A stretch of DNA of 64,000 nt from positions 186,001 through 250,000 of the forward strand of contig NZ_MAFQ01000008.1 of NCBI RefSeq assembly GCF_002013895.1, read 5' to 3'. Positions 1-12,026 of the stretch are shown here, piece by piece. Within the stretch, counting starts at the first letter, position 1; every line of letters begins with the position of its first letter. The stretch comes from Mycobacteroides franklinii. GTDB taxonomy: Bacteria > Actinomycetota > Actinomycetes > Mycobacteriales > Mycobacteriaceae. The position numbers and the translations under genes are program-made. The notes beneath the pieces were generated by a model. That model searched no databases, was not told the DNA's origin, and worked only from the letters and a program-made list of their open reading frames with translations.

Positions 1-302
1 TGATTGACGGCGTCACGGCTGCCGTACCGCACCGCGGAAAGCGCACAATCGATCGCATCGAAATGTCGTCCCATGCTGCCGAGGCAGTAGGCCAAGATCC
101 GCCATGACAGCGCATTTTTGTGCTCGAGCTCCAACGCATCGTTGGCGAGACGCATCGCCTCGCTATCGTCTCCAGACGCCAGCGCCTCGCTTGCGCGGGT
201 TGCCAGCTCCTCAGCGTCCACAGAATCGACGGTACGCGAACCCTGTCCACCGGCTATCCACTCACCGGCGGCGATGTCGATCAAGGTTCCGCTAGCAATC
301 AT
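1..302 (-). CDS. TPR-like repeat protein, N-terminal part (runs off left edge)
   Basis: An open frame starts at ATG 300-302 and stays open to the window edge, giving 100 residues with no stop; an in-frame TGA lies four codons upstream of the ATG. The visible protein begins MIASGTLIDIAAGEW and continues into two alpha-helical stretches (EELATRASEALASGD, then ALSWRILAYCLGSMG and RHFDAIDCALSAVRYG) with the Ala/Gly/Tyr spacing of tetratricopeptide-type helices. No signal peptide is seen. Such repeats usually mediate protein contacts, but no function can be named from this part. The start is supported by the upstream stop; the family call is by eye. Confidence 0.6.
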   Translation of the reverse strand, partial: MIASGTLIDIAAGEWIAGGQGSRTVDSVDAEELATRASEALASGDDSEAMRLANDALELEHKNALSWRILAYCLGSMGRHFDAIDCALSAVRYGSRDAVN

Positions 303-365
303 CGATAGACATCATAACCAGCAGTCATTCGGACGTCGACAAATCTGGTAACAAGCGAGTGTTAG

Positions 366-1505
366 TTAACCCACACCCGCCCGCAACGGGTTCACCGCGA
401 ATTCGATCACCCGATAGGGGGCATGGTCGCGCGAATCGGTGTTCCACTGGCTGACGTAGATGCTGAGCCGATCCAGCGTGGAGTCAGGACCGATGTAGCC
501 GCCGTAGGGCTGGGCCAAGGTGTTATCCCAAGACTCCGGTAATTCGTCGGCGACAGCCGGCCATGCCCCGGCGTTGACCACCGTCGTCACCGGTACCGCA
601 CCGAGCCGCGTCGGGCTATCGGCAACCCGCACCTCGACGTTGCCAGTGGTCTGGTTGAAGTAGGACAGCACCGCCTGCCCGTCGACCATTTTCATGCTCA
701 TCTCACCCAGATGGTCTCCCCACAAGGGCGTCGGGAGACGGCCCCAGGCTCCCCTGCCTTGGGCGTCCACGCCCCACCCCTGCCAGGTAGCACGGTCGGT
801 AAAGGTGTCCGGTTTGGCCCGGTACAGCACCGCGGGCCGAGAGCGATCAAACGCGTCGCTGACGATGTACACCCAGCCCTTCGGCGATTCCTGAGTCCAC
901 AGTGGGTCGTAGTAGCCGCTGATCTGTGTCTGCTGGCCGCCCTGATAATCGCCCGGACGCACCGATCCGGGCACTGTCGCCCACCCCGCACGGAACGGGT
1001 CCGGCTTCACCAGACGCGTCGACTGCGGGATCAGATTCTTGGTGACGGCCACCAGCAGCCAGTTGGTGCCGTTGATGTCGACCACGCCCGAGGGCAGTTG
1101 GGAGTACCCCGGCGGAGCCGGATCAGCCAGCAGCGGCCGGTCGGTGCCCAGGACGCCGGAGTGACGGACACCGGAAGCATCCGGCACCGACTCGGTATCG
1201 ACACGCAGCGCGACCGGTGAATGCCAGCCGCCGTATCCCACCCCCTGACCGGCGAAGCTGTCACCGCAGATCTGCAGCATGCCGCCGGTGAAAACCATGA
1301 ACTCGCACAGATCGGTCGCGCCCAGATTGTATTCGGCGGTAGCGGTCCCGGTGCCCGCGACCGGCCCAATGCGCACCACCTCACCGGGATCGAGCAGCGG
1401 CGCAGCAGGCCGCAGCGGGTCCGCCAATGCCGAAGTGCCGCTTAGCAATTCGGAGACAACCAGCGACGCGGCGGTTACCAAGACCGCAACCAGCCGCACG
1501 CGCAT
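366..1505 (-). CDS. Secreted DUF4185-like protein
   Basis: A 379-residue protein with an N-terminal signal peptide (MRVRLVAVLVTAASLVV, likely cleavage after SALADP). The mature part resembles mycobacterial secreted DUF4185-type proteins with a beta-propeller-like layout: repeated Trp/Gly-rich strands, including SGYYDPLWTQESPKGWVYIV and GGYIGPDSTLDRLSIYVSQW. The position near asd fits Rv3707c of M. tuberculosis. The start is ambiguous: ATG at 1505 directly abuts AGGAG, whereas GTG at 1499 has that AGGAG six bases upstream and may be the real start. The substrate is unknown; a sugar- or lipid-binding exported role is inference. Confidence 0.65.
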   Translation of the reverse strand: MRVRLVAVLVTAASLVVSELLSGTSALADPLRPAAPLLDPGEVVRIGPVAGTGTATAEYNLGATDLCEFMVFTGGMLQICGDSFAGQGVGYGGWHSPVALRVDTESVPDASGVRHSGVLGTDRPLLADPAPPGYSQLPSGVVDINGTNWLLVAVTKNLIPQSTRLVKPDPFRAGWATVPGSVRPGDYQGGQQTQISGYYDPLWTQESPKGWVYIVSDAFDRSRPAVLYRAKPDTFTDRATWQGWGVDAQGRGAWGRLPTPLWGDHLGEMSMKMVDGQAVLSYFNQTTGNVEVRVADSPTRLGAVPVTTVVNAGAWPAVADELPESWDNTLAQPYGGYIGPDSTLDRLSIYVSQWNTDSRDHAPYRVIEFAVNPLRAGVG

Positions 1506-1590
1506 CTCCTGTCCAGCACCGCACGGTGCCACCAAGCCCCGAAGCTCACAGGGTAGTCAGTGGCACCGCGCGCAGGTCGCGATGGGCCGA

Positions 1591-2091
1591 CTACGGATGC
1601 AACGGCGACGCGGTGCCTGGCCCTGGCGGAACCGTAATCGTCAAGCCCGGGGGCTGTCCCGTGGGAGGCGTGCGCTGCCAGTTCGGGTTGGCGGGATTGT
1701 CGCTGTCACGATCGCCGCGCTGATCACGGTCTCCGTGTCCACTGCGGTCTCTGTCGCGCCCCCAATCGCGACCATGGTCACCGTTCCAGTCTCGGTCGCG
1801 GCCCCTGTTCCAGTCGCCGCCACCGCGTGGCTGGCCACCATCCGGCCCGCCCGGGTGGAACATCATGGCCGCTCGGTCCCGGTGCTCACCGTGGTGATGG
1901 GTATGCGCACCTACGGCCAAGCCGGCGCCGAAGGTGGCGGCCAGGACACAGGCAGCGCCTGCGGCCACCGTCGCGATGGACAGCACCTTGCCGACATTGC
2001 GGGCCTTCTTTGGTGACGGCCCGGCGGCGACAACCGGCGGCGCGGTAGAAACCGGTTCGGTTGGGTTTTCGGGTTTTTCTGCATTTGTCAT
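1591..2091 (-). CDS. Single-pass membrane protein with Arg/Asp-rich extracellular tail
   Basis: 166 residues. A Pro-rich cytoplasmic N-terminus precedes one transmembrane segment (about residues 36-60, VLSIATVAAGAACVLAATFG), a His cluster (HTHHHGEH) and a low-complexity tail dominated by Arg-Asp and Asp-Arg repeats (about 85-130), ending in a Pro-rich stretch. It lies between the DUF4185-like gene and asd on the same strand. Its function is unknown. The charged repeat and His cluster could bind metal or polyanions, which is speculation. Confidence 0.6.
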   Translation of the reverse strand: MTNAEKPENPTEPVSTAPPVVAAGPSPKKARNVGKVLSIATVAAGAACVLAATFGAGLAVGAHTHHHGEHRDRAAMMFHPGGPDGGQPRGGGDWNRGRDRDWNGDHGRDWGRDRDRSGHGDRDQRGDRDSDNPANPNWQRTPPTGQPPGLTITVPPGPGTASPLHP

Positions 2092-2154
2092 GCTTCGAGA
2101 ATGACTCGATAAGCCTGGACCCTCCGCAGGAAAACCCTGTGAACCTCCCGTGAG

Positions 2155-4486
<2,332 letters not shown>

Positions 4487-4571
4487 GGCATACCTTCCTG
4501 CAGTTCGGTCAAGGTCGGTCCGACCTCGGTCATCAGGATAGAGGGTCGGACAACTCGATAACCTGGCCCTC

Positions 4572-5174
4572 ATGGGCAACCCCACCGAACGCATTGCTGA
4601 CACCGCGGTTCCGATTCAGCCGTTGATCGCCTCACGGTGGAGTCCGCGAAACTTCGATCCGGACGCGAGCCTCGCTCCCGAAACCCTGACAGCCCTGCTC
4701 GAAGCGGGTCGCTGGGCGGCGAGCTGGGGTAAGCGCTTCCCGGTCAGATACATCGTGGGACGTCGCGGGGAGGCCACCCATGAGGCCCTCGCCAACGTGC
4801 TGAATCGCGGAAACTCTTACGCAAAAGTTGCGGCGGCACTCGTCCTGGTGGGCACCGACCTGGGTGACGACGACAACACCGCGGTCTACGCCACCGTGGA
4901 CGCCGGGCTCGCTATCGCCCAATTAGGCGTCGAGGCCCGATCCCACGGGTTGCACACCCATCCGATGGCGGGCTTCCGGGTGCAGGAGGCCTCCGCTGTG
5001 TTCAATATCCCCGAGAACGTGCGGCCCATCGCGGTCGTCGCGATCGGACCCGTCCTGGACAGCTACGCGGACGCTGAGGAATCGACAGTCGAACGCGACC
5101 ACGCTCCCCGGCAGCGCCCAGCACTCAGCGATATCGCTTTCGCCGAGCGCTGGGGGAACGCGTACGGCGGCTAG
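4572..5174 (+). CDS. Nitroreductase family protein
   Basis: 200 residues of the FMN-dependent nitroreductase fold. The N-terminal segment [13 protein letters not shown] resembles the family's S-x-R-x-F/Y FMN-phosphate-contacting motif, and [19 protein letters not shown] matches the conserved helix. [18 protein letters not shown] and [15 protein letters not shown] are typical C-terminal motifs. It is divergent from lysC, with 85 bases between starts. The substrate is unknown; such enzymes reduce quinones, nitroaromatics or flavins. Its TAG stop shares CTAG with the stop of the TetR remnant on the other strand. Confidence 0.85.
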   Translation: MGNPTERIADTAVPIQPLIASRWSPRNFDPDASLAPETLTALLEAGRWAASWGKRFPVRYIVGRRGEATHEALANVLNRGNSYAKVAAALVLVGTDLGDDDNTAVYATVDAGLAIAQLGVEARSHGLHTHPMAGFRVQEASAVFNIPENVRPIAVVAIGPVLDSYADAEESTVERDHAPRQRPALSDIAFAERWGNAYGG

Positions 5175-5329
5175 TTGGCGACGTCCTCGATGACGGCCTT
5201 GAGCAGACCCTGCTTACTGGGAAAGACGTACTGAAGAGTTCCCCACGGGACACCTGCCTCCGCGCTGACCGCGCGCATGGTGGTGCGTCCCACCTCTCGT
5301 CGGTATCCATTCCGCCATGGTGTCGTGGC
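5171..5329 (-). pseudogene. TetR-family regulator remnant (HTH only)
   Basis: Between the in-frame stops at 5330-5332 and 5171-5173 the minus strand reads a clear TetR helix-turn-helix: GYRREVGRTTMRAVSAEAGV then PWGTLQYVFPSKQGLLKAVI, ending EDVAN. This is the end of helix 1 through helix 4 of a TetR DNA-binding domain. The N-terminal region and the whole ligand-binding domain (about 130 residues) are missing. The only in-frame initiator is GTG 5291-5293, which would give 40 residues. It is most simply a truncated, decayed regulator abutting the nitroreductase and the lipoprotein gene. Confidence 0.7.
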
Positions 5330-5336
5330 TCATGCC

Positions 5337-6362
5337 TCAGTCGAACGAACCGCGGAAGATCCGTACCGCCTTGTCGATCATCTCGCGGGTGGATCCGCAG
5401 TCGCTGTTCTTCAGCGAAAAGGTGAGCACCTCGATGAAAACCCGCTCGGGAGTACTGCTCTCCTGGACCGCGCCACCCGGAACGTCCCGGGCGTACAGCG
5501 GCTTGCCCAGACGCACCATGCTGGTGCACATGCTGCCGTCGCGGCCATGAAAGTATTCGACACCGTCGCGGATTTCCCCCCGCAATCTCGACGGCGGATC
5601 GACGCCGGTTCTGATGGTCAGTTCGAACTGAGCGTCATTGTCTTGCAAAGAGAATCGGCACGCGTACGGATCACCGAAGAGCGACTGTCTCACCTCATTC
5701 GCCTGGCCCGGATACTCACCGAGAATCTCACACGGATCGCGTTCGGCAATCTTGATCGGATATGCGCTCAACGCATCACGCACGGGCATATCGGCGGGGT
5801 TCATCTTGGCCAGCACGCCGATAACGGGTTGTGCCATTTTGCAGTTCGGCACCAGCCCGCTCCGTGAACCGTCAACGACCACGACCCGCAGTGCCGGCGT
5901 GCCCGCCCCCCTGGTCAACTTCGGCGCATTCGGCAGCTTGTCCAAGGCGATCGGAAACTCGTACAGACAGGTACCCGCGGTGTGAAAGACCGGCGTCCCA
6001 TCGACCCCGAATTCGGGCTTCTCCCGCGAGTAGTCGCCCAATATCAGCGACAGCCCCACGCTCGACGGGCTCGCCGAACCCGCGACCTTGACGGATCCGA
6101 AGCAACCCCCCACATCTCCGGAAATGTACGTGGGCGCACCAATGTCCTTCAGCATCAACAGAAGACCGCAAGGGTCGACCCGGCGTAGTGCCCGCAGGTA
6201 GGCCAGCAGCGTGGTCTGCTTCTCCGTGAAGGTCTGACCGTAGGTGGGCACCGGACCGTCAAACAACGTCTGGCCGGTCGGCGCGGGCAGACGTCCGGTC
6301 GCAGTACCGGAAACAACGGTGGAGCACGCCCCGATCGCCCACACCGTGGCGATAAGCAGCAC
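5337..6362 (-). CDS. Lipoprotein with two DPC motifs (DUF3558-like)
   Basis: 341 residues. The signal peptide MLLIATVWAIGAC ends in a lipobox (AIGAC, Cys13), predicting an outer-face membrane-anchored lipoprotein. Two Cys-containing motifs, RRVDPCGLLLML (about 61) and AERDPCEILGEYPGQ (about 215), resemble the D-P/S-C signature of actinobacterial DUF3558 lipoproteins and suggest an internal duplication with paired disulphides. The GTG start shares one base with the upstream stop (TAGTG), so it is translationally coupled to its paralog. The function is unknown. Confidence 0.7.
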   Translation of the reverse strand: MLLIATVWAIGACSTVVSGTATGRLPAPTGQTLFDGPVPTYGQTFTEKQTTLLAYLRALRRVDPCGLLLMLKDIGAPTYISGDVGGCFGSVKVAGSASPSSVGLSLILGDYSREKPEFGVDGTPVFHTAGTCLYEFPIALDKLPNAPKLTRGAGTPALRVVVVDGSRSGLVPNCKMAQPVIGVLAKMNPADMPVRDALSAYPIKIAERDPCEILGEYPGQANEVRQSLFGDPYACRFSLQDNDAQFELTIRTGVDPPSRLRGEIRDGVEYFHGRDGSMCTSMVRLGKPLYARDVPGGAVQESSTPERVFIEVLTFSLKNSDCGSTREMIDKAVRIFRGSFD

Positions 6363-7417
6363 TACCGAGCGGAGTTTGCGAATAACCGCACCGCCTTGTC
6401 GAGAATCTCCCGCATGTGCCCACAGTCCTTCCGATCCCTTCCGATGAAGGCACTGGCGACAACGGCAGGGAAGTAGGCGTCGGCGTCGGTATTCGCCGCG
6501 CCACCACCAATATCCTTGGGGTATAACGGATCTCCAACCAAAGCCAGAGCATGACAGCCCGTTGGCCGCGACGGGTCCTCGTTGTGGAAGTACGTCACGC
6601 CATCACGCTTGGATTTGGTGTACTCATCCGGAAAGTCGTCCACACTACTCGTGAGCTGCACCGTGTAGTCGATATCGGAATCCGAGAGCGAGAAGTCGCA
6701 ACCGAAGGGATCTCCCAGCAGGTCGATCGACACCTCGTGCGCCTGACCGGGGTATTCCCTGAGGATCTCGCACGGATCACGCTCGGCCAGTTTGATCGGA
6801 TAGGCACTGAGCGCGGACCGCGGCTGCAGTCCCGAGGGAACTTGCTTGGCAATCGACGTCACCACTTGCTTACCCACTCGGCAGTCCGGATCCGAGTGCT
6901 CGTCCGACCCATAGAGGTACGCAGAGACCGACAACATCGCTTGCAGCGGGGGACTCGATGGTGCTCCAGGTAACCGCTCCAGACCGAGAGGGATCTCATA
7001 CTCGCACTCCTCCCCCGTCTCATAAACCGGGACAGACCCCACCCGGAACGCGGCGACGGCGTCGTGCTTGTCCTGCATCGAGTACTCGTAGGACACCTCG
7101 GTGGGGCTGGGGGCACCCGTAACCTTCACGCTGGCATAACACATCTGAAAGTCGCCGACGACCTGTCCCGGGTCGCCGTACTCCTTGAGGCCGGCCGCGA
7201 AGCCGCAGGGGTCCACACGCCGCAGCGCGCGCGCATAGGTGAGAGTCGCCTTCTCCTGAGCATTCAGCCTCTGGCCGTAATCCGGCTGATCACCCTGAAA
7301 GAAGGAGTCGGCTCCGGGCCCGGGTTCGACTCCCTGCGCCTGCCCGGTGACGGTGCGCGTACAGCCGGTGGCGACCAGCAGAATCGCCAGCGCCCCCATC
7401 CCCCTGCGTACCCACAT
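6362..7417 (-). CDS. Lipoprotein paralog with two DPC motifs (DUF3558-like)
   Basis: 351 residues from ATG 7417 (MWVRRGMGALAILLVATGC, lipobox VATGC). The frame is open further upstream, but the signal peptide fixes the start; ATG 7399 is an alternative. It shares with the next gene the blocks YGQ, RALRRVDPCG, SAYPIKLAERDPCEIL and a C-terminal RKDCGHMREILDKAVR, so the two arose by tandem duplication. It is likely exported and anchored in the cell envelope. There is no enzymatic motif. Confidence 0.7.
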   Translation of the reverse strand: MWVRRGMGALAILLVATGCTRTVTGQAQGVEPGPGADSFFQGDQPDYGQRLNAQEKATLTYARALRRVDPCGFAAGLKEYGDPGQVVGDFQMCYASVKVTGAPSPTEVSYEYSMQDKHDAVAAFRVGSVPVYETGEECEYEIPLGLERLPGAPSSPPLQAMLSVSAYLYGSDEHSDPDCRVGKQVVTSIAKQVPSGLQPRSALSAYPIKLAERDPCEILREYPGQAHEVSIDLLGDPFGCDFSLSDSDIDYTVQLTSSVDDFPDEYTKSKRDGVTYFHNEDPSRPTGCHALALVGDPLYPKDIGGGAANTDADAYFPAVVASAFIGRDRKDCGHMREILDKAVRLFANSAR

Positions 7418-7472
7418 GCTCTGCGAGCTTGCCAGATGAGCGGGCTCCCCGCGGCTGGTAGAGTCCCGTCCT

Positions 7473-7514
7473 ATGCAGCGGACGCTCCTCCTCCGACGCC
7501 GCGACAGGGTCTGA
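7473..7514 (+). CDS. leuL: leuA leader peptide
   Basis: A 13-residue ORF, MQRTLLLRRRDRV, starts with ATG at 7473 and stops at TGA 7512-7514. It holds three consecutive CTC leucine codons, and its end overlaps the strong hairpin at 7499-7537. It precedes leuA by 72 bases. This is the classical arrangement of leucine attenuation (ribosome stalling on Leu codons changes RNA folding), reported for actinobacterial leuA. The leader is seen directly; the regulatory role is inferred. Confidence 0.75.
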   Translation: MQRTLLLRRRDRV

Positions 7515-7537
7515 TCCAGACCGGCTTCCTGTCGCGG
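7499..7537 (+). promoter_or_regulatory. leuA leader hairpin (candidate attenuator)
   Basis: CCGCGACAGG at 7499-7508 is perfectly complementary to CCTGTCGCGG at 7528-7537. Nested inside, GGTCTG (7508-7513) pairs with CAGACC (7517-7522). The structure starts inside the leader peptide, just after the Leu codons, so ribosome position would decide whether it forms. There is no U-tract, so it may act as an RBS-distal pause or Rho-type control rather than an intrinsic terminator. Confidence 0.7.
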
Positions 7538-7562
7538 GTTGTTGGCGTGCCGGTCGAGATAA

Positions 7563-9422
<1,860 letters not shown>

Positions 9423-9436
9423 CGCTCACATCGAAC

Positions 9437-9482
9437 GCGAGCCTGGCGCGGATTCTCAGTCGAATTTCCGCGCCAGGCTCGC
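9437..9482. terminator. Strong bidirectional terminator between leuA and rpmE2
   Basis: A perfect 16-base inverted repeat, GCGAGCCTGGCGCGGA (9437-9452) and TCCGCGCCAGGCTCGC (9467-9482), encloses a 14-base loop. It lies between two convergent genes and can serve both. No poly-T follows, as is usual in mycobacteria. Confidence 0.85.
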
Positions 9483-9493
9483 ACTCGATCCGG

Positions 9494-9736
9494 TTAGCGA
9501 GTCCCGTACCGGCGCCGGAACTTCTCCACCTGACCGGCGGTGTCGACGATCCGGCGATCGCCTGTCCAGAACGGATGGGAGTCCGCGGTCACCTCGGCAG
9601 TGATCAGCGGATACTCCTGGCCCTCCCACTCGGCGGTGCGCGTGCTCGTCGCCGTCGAGCGGGTCAGGAACATCTTGCCGGTGGTGGTGTCCTGGAAGAT
9701 GACTGGGTGATAGTCGGGGTGAATTCCGGGTTTCAT
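9494..9736 (-). CDS. rpmE2: 50S ribosomal protein L31 type B (zinc-free)
   Basis: 80 residues, [17 protein letters not shown]..., the long type B L31 with no cysteines (C- form). It replaces zinc-binding L31 during zinc starvation and so releases zinc from ribosomes. ATG shares one base with the stop of the upstream CobW-like gene (TGATG), so the two are translationally coupled. It belongs to a Zur-type regulon with the divergent rpmB2 operon. Confidence 0.95.
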   Translation of the reverse strand: MKPGIHPDYHPVIFQDTTTGKMFLTRSTATSTRTAEWEGQEYPLITAEVTADSHPFWTGDRRIVDTAGQVEKFRRRYGTR

Positions 9737-10923
9737 CAGTGGTTCCCTTCTGTGTTGTGTTCGCCGTAGGAAAGGAATGCCTCAACCTCGGACGCGTGCT
9801 CGCATGGATCCTCATGCCAGTCACCGAATGGGTCGTCAAACTCGTCCCACTCTGCGGGGCTTGCCATTTCATCGTCGGTGAGCAGCGCACCCCGCAATGC
9901 GTCGAGCACCTCGACAGTGTCGGCACCGCACACCAAGACAGTCATCGCACTATGGCGATCGCCGAACCGGTAATCCCACATGAGGTCGGCGAATGCCCTG
10001 CGCTCCGGGTCGGCCCGCTGCGCTTCGATCGAATTCATTGCTGCCAGCCACTTTCCGGCGGCCGATACCCTGAGCCCACCGCCTGCAGACTCCAGCCACA
10101 TCGCCTGCTTGTCCTGGGTCGCCAGCCAGAGCCGGCCGCGGGTGCGGATCACACCGTCCAGCAGCATGTCGATAGCGGCATGTAGCCGTTGCGGATGAAA
10201 GGGCCTGCGCGCGTTGAATTCCACCAGCGCGACGCGACCGTCGGCGACCAGGGAAGGCTGCCCGGCGAGCAACGCGCCGTGCGGGTCATCGGCCCGGCCA
10301 CGTCGCGCGTCGACTTCCAGATGGTCAAGGGCCTGCTCGACGCGGCCGGTGCGTGCGGTGATCCGCGCGCGCGGTGCCAGGCGCCGCAACACCGACAGCA
10401 CCTCGGGTTCGGGATTGCGCACCAGTAGCACGTCGGCGAACTCCGCCTGACCGATCACCACTTGCGCCAACGTCCGGCCATCCGGGAGTTCGTCGTCACT
10501 GAGCGCCTGCTCCAGCCAGTGCACGCTGTCGACGCAGCAGACCACGCCGGCGATCTCGACATCGCGCGCCGCCGGTCCATCGACGAATCCCGGCCCCACC
10601 CGAACGGGCACGGAGTTGATCGCCCAGCAGATCGGGTCCGCCTCCAACCATGGCTCCAGGTGCAGCACGATCCTGCCCACATCGTCACGGCGATGCAGCT
10701 TGCGCAACAGGACGAGTAGATCGTCGCGGACCGTGCACGACACACAGCCATGAGCCAGCTCCAGAACGGTTTCGGAGATACCGCGGACACCCGTGACGGA
10801 CCGCTTGACGATGTGCCCGTCAAACCGGTGCGTGACGACGACCGTTCCCGGGTCGCGCGCCATGACCTGCACGACCGCATCGGTATCGGTCTGCCCGGAC
10901 ACGAGTAGCACCGGCGTGCGCAT
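9736..10923 (-). CDS. mrf: CobW/COG0523-family protein, Mrf-like, degenerate P-loop
   Basis: 395 residues of the COG0523 metallochaperone fold. The family metal motif is kept as [14 protein letters not shown] (about 58-72). The Walker A loop (normally G-x-x-x-x-G-K-T/S) is replaced by [12 protein letters not shown], with no lysine, so GTP hydrolysis is unlikely. The C-terminal CobW-C domain follows from about residue 215 and the tail is acidic/His-rich. In M. smegmatis the homolog beside the C- ribosomal genes is Mrf, which recruits the hibernation factor MPY to ribosomes under zinc starvation. Synteny supports that identity here. Confidence 0.75.
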   Translation of the reverse strand: MRTPVLLVSGQTDTDAVVQVMARDPGTVVVTHRFDGHIVKRSVTGVRGISETVLELAHGCVSCTVRDDLLVLLRKLHRRDDVGRIVLHLEPWLEADPICWAINSVPVRVGPGFVDGPAARDVEIAGVVCCVDSVHWLEQALSDDELPDGRTLAQVVIGQAEFADVLLVRNPEPEVLSVLRRLAPRARITARTGRVEQALDHLEVDARRGRADDPHGALLAGQPSLVADGRVALVEFNARRPFHPQRLHAAIDMLLDGVIRTRGRLWLATQDKQAMWLESAGGGLRVSAAGKWLAAMNSIEAQRADPERRAFADLMWDYRFGDRHSAMTVLVCGADTVEVLDALRGALLTDDEMASPAEWDEFDDPFGDWHEDPCEHASEVEAFLSYGEHNTEGNH

Positions 10924-10954
10924 GAATCTCCCTTTTCCAGCCCTTGTGCAGCTA

Positions 10955-10973
10955 AATGCAAACGATTTTCATT
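10955..10973. promoter_or_regulatory. Candidate Zur box 1
   Basis: AATGCAAA (10955-10962), CGA, TTTTCATT (10966-10973): an inverted repeat with 7 of 8 arm positions matching. It is AT-rich in a GC-rich genome, 32 bases upstream of the Mrf-like gene start. Read on the minus strand it resembles the Fur/Zur consensus core (TAATGAAAATCGTTTGCATT). Confidence 0.7.
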
Positions 10974-11012
10974 AGTACCGCCTTCACGGTACAGTCCCGG
11001 ACAGCACTTGTC

Positions 11013-11031
11013 GAAAATGATTCCCATTATC
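11013..11031. promoter_or_regulatory. Candidate Zur box 2
   Basis: On the minus strand 11031-11013 reads GATAATGGGAATCATTTTC, matching the classical 19-base Fur-family box (GATAATGATAATCATTATC) at 16 of 19 positions by eye. It lies 24 bases upstream of rpmB2. With box 1 it would let Zur repress both divergent arms when zinc is plentiful. Confidence 0.75.
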
Positions 11032-11054
11032 AAATAGGTATGAATGGAGTTCCC

Positions 11055-11291
11055 TTGTCCGCACATTGCGAGGTGACCGGACGGTCACCGGGCTTCGGCA
11101 ACGCGGTATCGCATTCGCATCGCCGCACCCGTCGCCGCTGGTCGCCCAACATCCAGCTGAAGACCTACTACCTGCCCTCTGAGGATCGGCGCATCAAGCT
11201 CCGGGTGAGCGCCAAGGGCATCAAGGTCATCGACCGTGACGGGATCGAGGCCGTGGTGGCCCGGCTGCGCGCGCAAGGACGGAAGTTCTGA
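11055..11291 (+). CDS. rpmB2: 50S ribosomal protein L28, zinc-independent paralog
   Basis: 78 residues from TTG 11055 ([20 protein letters not shown]). GGAG at 11046-11049 decides this start over longer in-frame ATGs upstream. The zinc-ribbon CxxC pairs of the standard L28 are absent; one Cys remains. It is the first gene of a tight rpmB2-rpmG2-rpsN2-rpsR2 operon that supplies Cys-free ribosomal proteins under zinc limitation. Confidence 0.95.
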   Translation: MSAHCEVTGRSPGFGNAVSHSHRRTRRRWSPNIQLKTYYLPSEDRRIKLRVSAKGIKVIDRDGIEAVVARLRAQGRKF

Positions 11292-11455
11292 TGGCACGCA
11301 ACGAAATTCGCCCCATTGTGAAGCTGCGGTCAACCGCGGGCACCGGCTACACGTACGTCACCCGCAAGAACCGGCGCAACGACCCGGACCGGATGGTGCT
11401 GCGCAAATACGACCCAGTGGTGCGCAAGCACGTCGATTTCCGCGAGGAGCGCTGA
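11291..11455 (+). CDS. rpmG2: 50S ribosomal protein L33, zinc-independent paralog
   Basis: 54 residues ([20 protein letters not shown]...), typical L33 length and sequence ([19 protein letters not shown]). It has no cysteines, so it is the C- form. ATG overlaps the rpmB2 stop by one base (TGATG). The ORF is short but unambiguous. Confidence 0.95.
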   Translation: MARNEIRPIVKLRSTAGTGYTYVTRKNRRNDPDRMVLRKYDPVVRKHVDFREER

Positions 11456-11456
11456 G

Positions 11457-11762
11457 ATGGCCAAGAAATCAAAGATCGCCAAGAACGAACAACGCCGCGC
11501 CCTCGTCGCGCGTTACGCCGAGCGACGAGCCGAGCTCAAGGAGATCATCCGCTCGCCGGCCAGCAGCCACGAGCAGCGCGTCGCCGCGCAATCCGAGCTG
11601 AACCGTCAGCCCCGCGATGCCAGTGCGGTCCGGCTGCGCAACCGCGACGCCGTCGATGGCCGGCCGCGCGGTTACCTGCGCAAGTTCGGCCTGTCCCGAG
11701 TACGTGTCCGTGAACTAGTGCACGACGGGTCGCTGCCCGGCGTGCGGAAAGCGAGCTGGTGA
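11457..11762 (+). CDS. rpsN2: 30S ribosomal protein S14, zinc-independent paralog
   Basis: 101 residues, the long Cys-free S14 form. Family motifs are [20 protein letters not shown] and the C-terminal [23 protein letters not shown]. It starts one base after the rpmG2 stop, and its own stop overlaps the rpsR2 start (TGATG). It replaces the CxxC-containing S14 on zinc-depleted ribosomes. Confidence 0.95.
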   Translation: MAKKSKIAKNEQRRALVARYAERRAELKEIIRSPASSHEQRVAAQSELNRQPRDASAVRLRNRDAVDGRPRGYLRKFGLSRVRVRELVHDGSLPGVRKASW

Positions 11763-12010
11763 TGGCCACCAAGCCCACGCGCAATCGTCGCGCCAAACTT
11801 GTCGACACCAAGCCCGCCAAGCCGAATCTCTTTGCCAAGCTTGGCCTTAAGACGGTCGACTACAAGGACACCAACACCCTGCGACTGTTCGTGTCCGAGC
11901 GCGGCAAGATTCGGTCGCGCCGCGTGACGGGCCTGACCGTGCAACAGCAGCGTCAGGTCGCCACCGCGATCAAGAACGCGCGCGAGATGGCACTGCTGCC
12001 CTACGCCTGA
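11762..12010 (+). CDS. rpsR2: 30S ribosomal protein S18, zinc-independent paralog
   Basis: 82 residues from ATG 11762; GTG 11759 just upstream is in frame but less likely, given the TGATG coupling seen across the operon. The S18 core is visible in [20 protein letters not shown] and [20 protein letters not shown]. It has no cysteines. It is the last gene of the zinc-sparing operon, convergent with the serine hydrolase gene. Confidence 0.94.
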   Translation: MATKPTRNRRAKLVDTKPAKPNLFAKLGLKTVDYKDTNTLRLFVSERGKIRSRRVTGLTVQQQRQVATAIKNAREMALLPYA

Positions 12011-12026
12011 TCAACCTCACGCCTGA

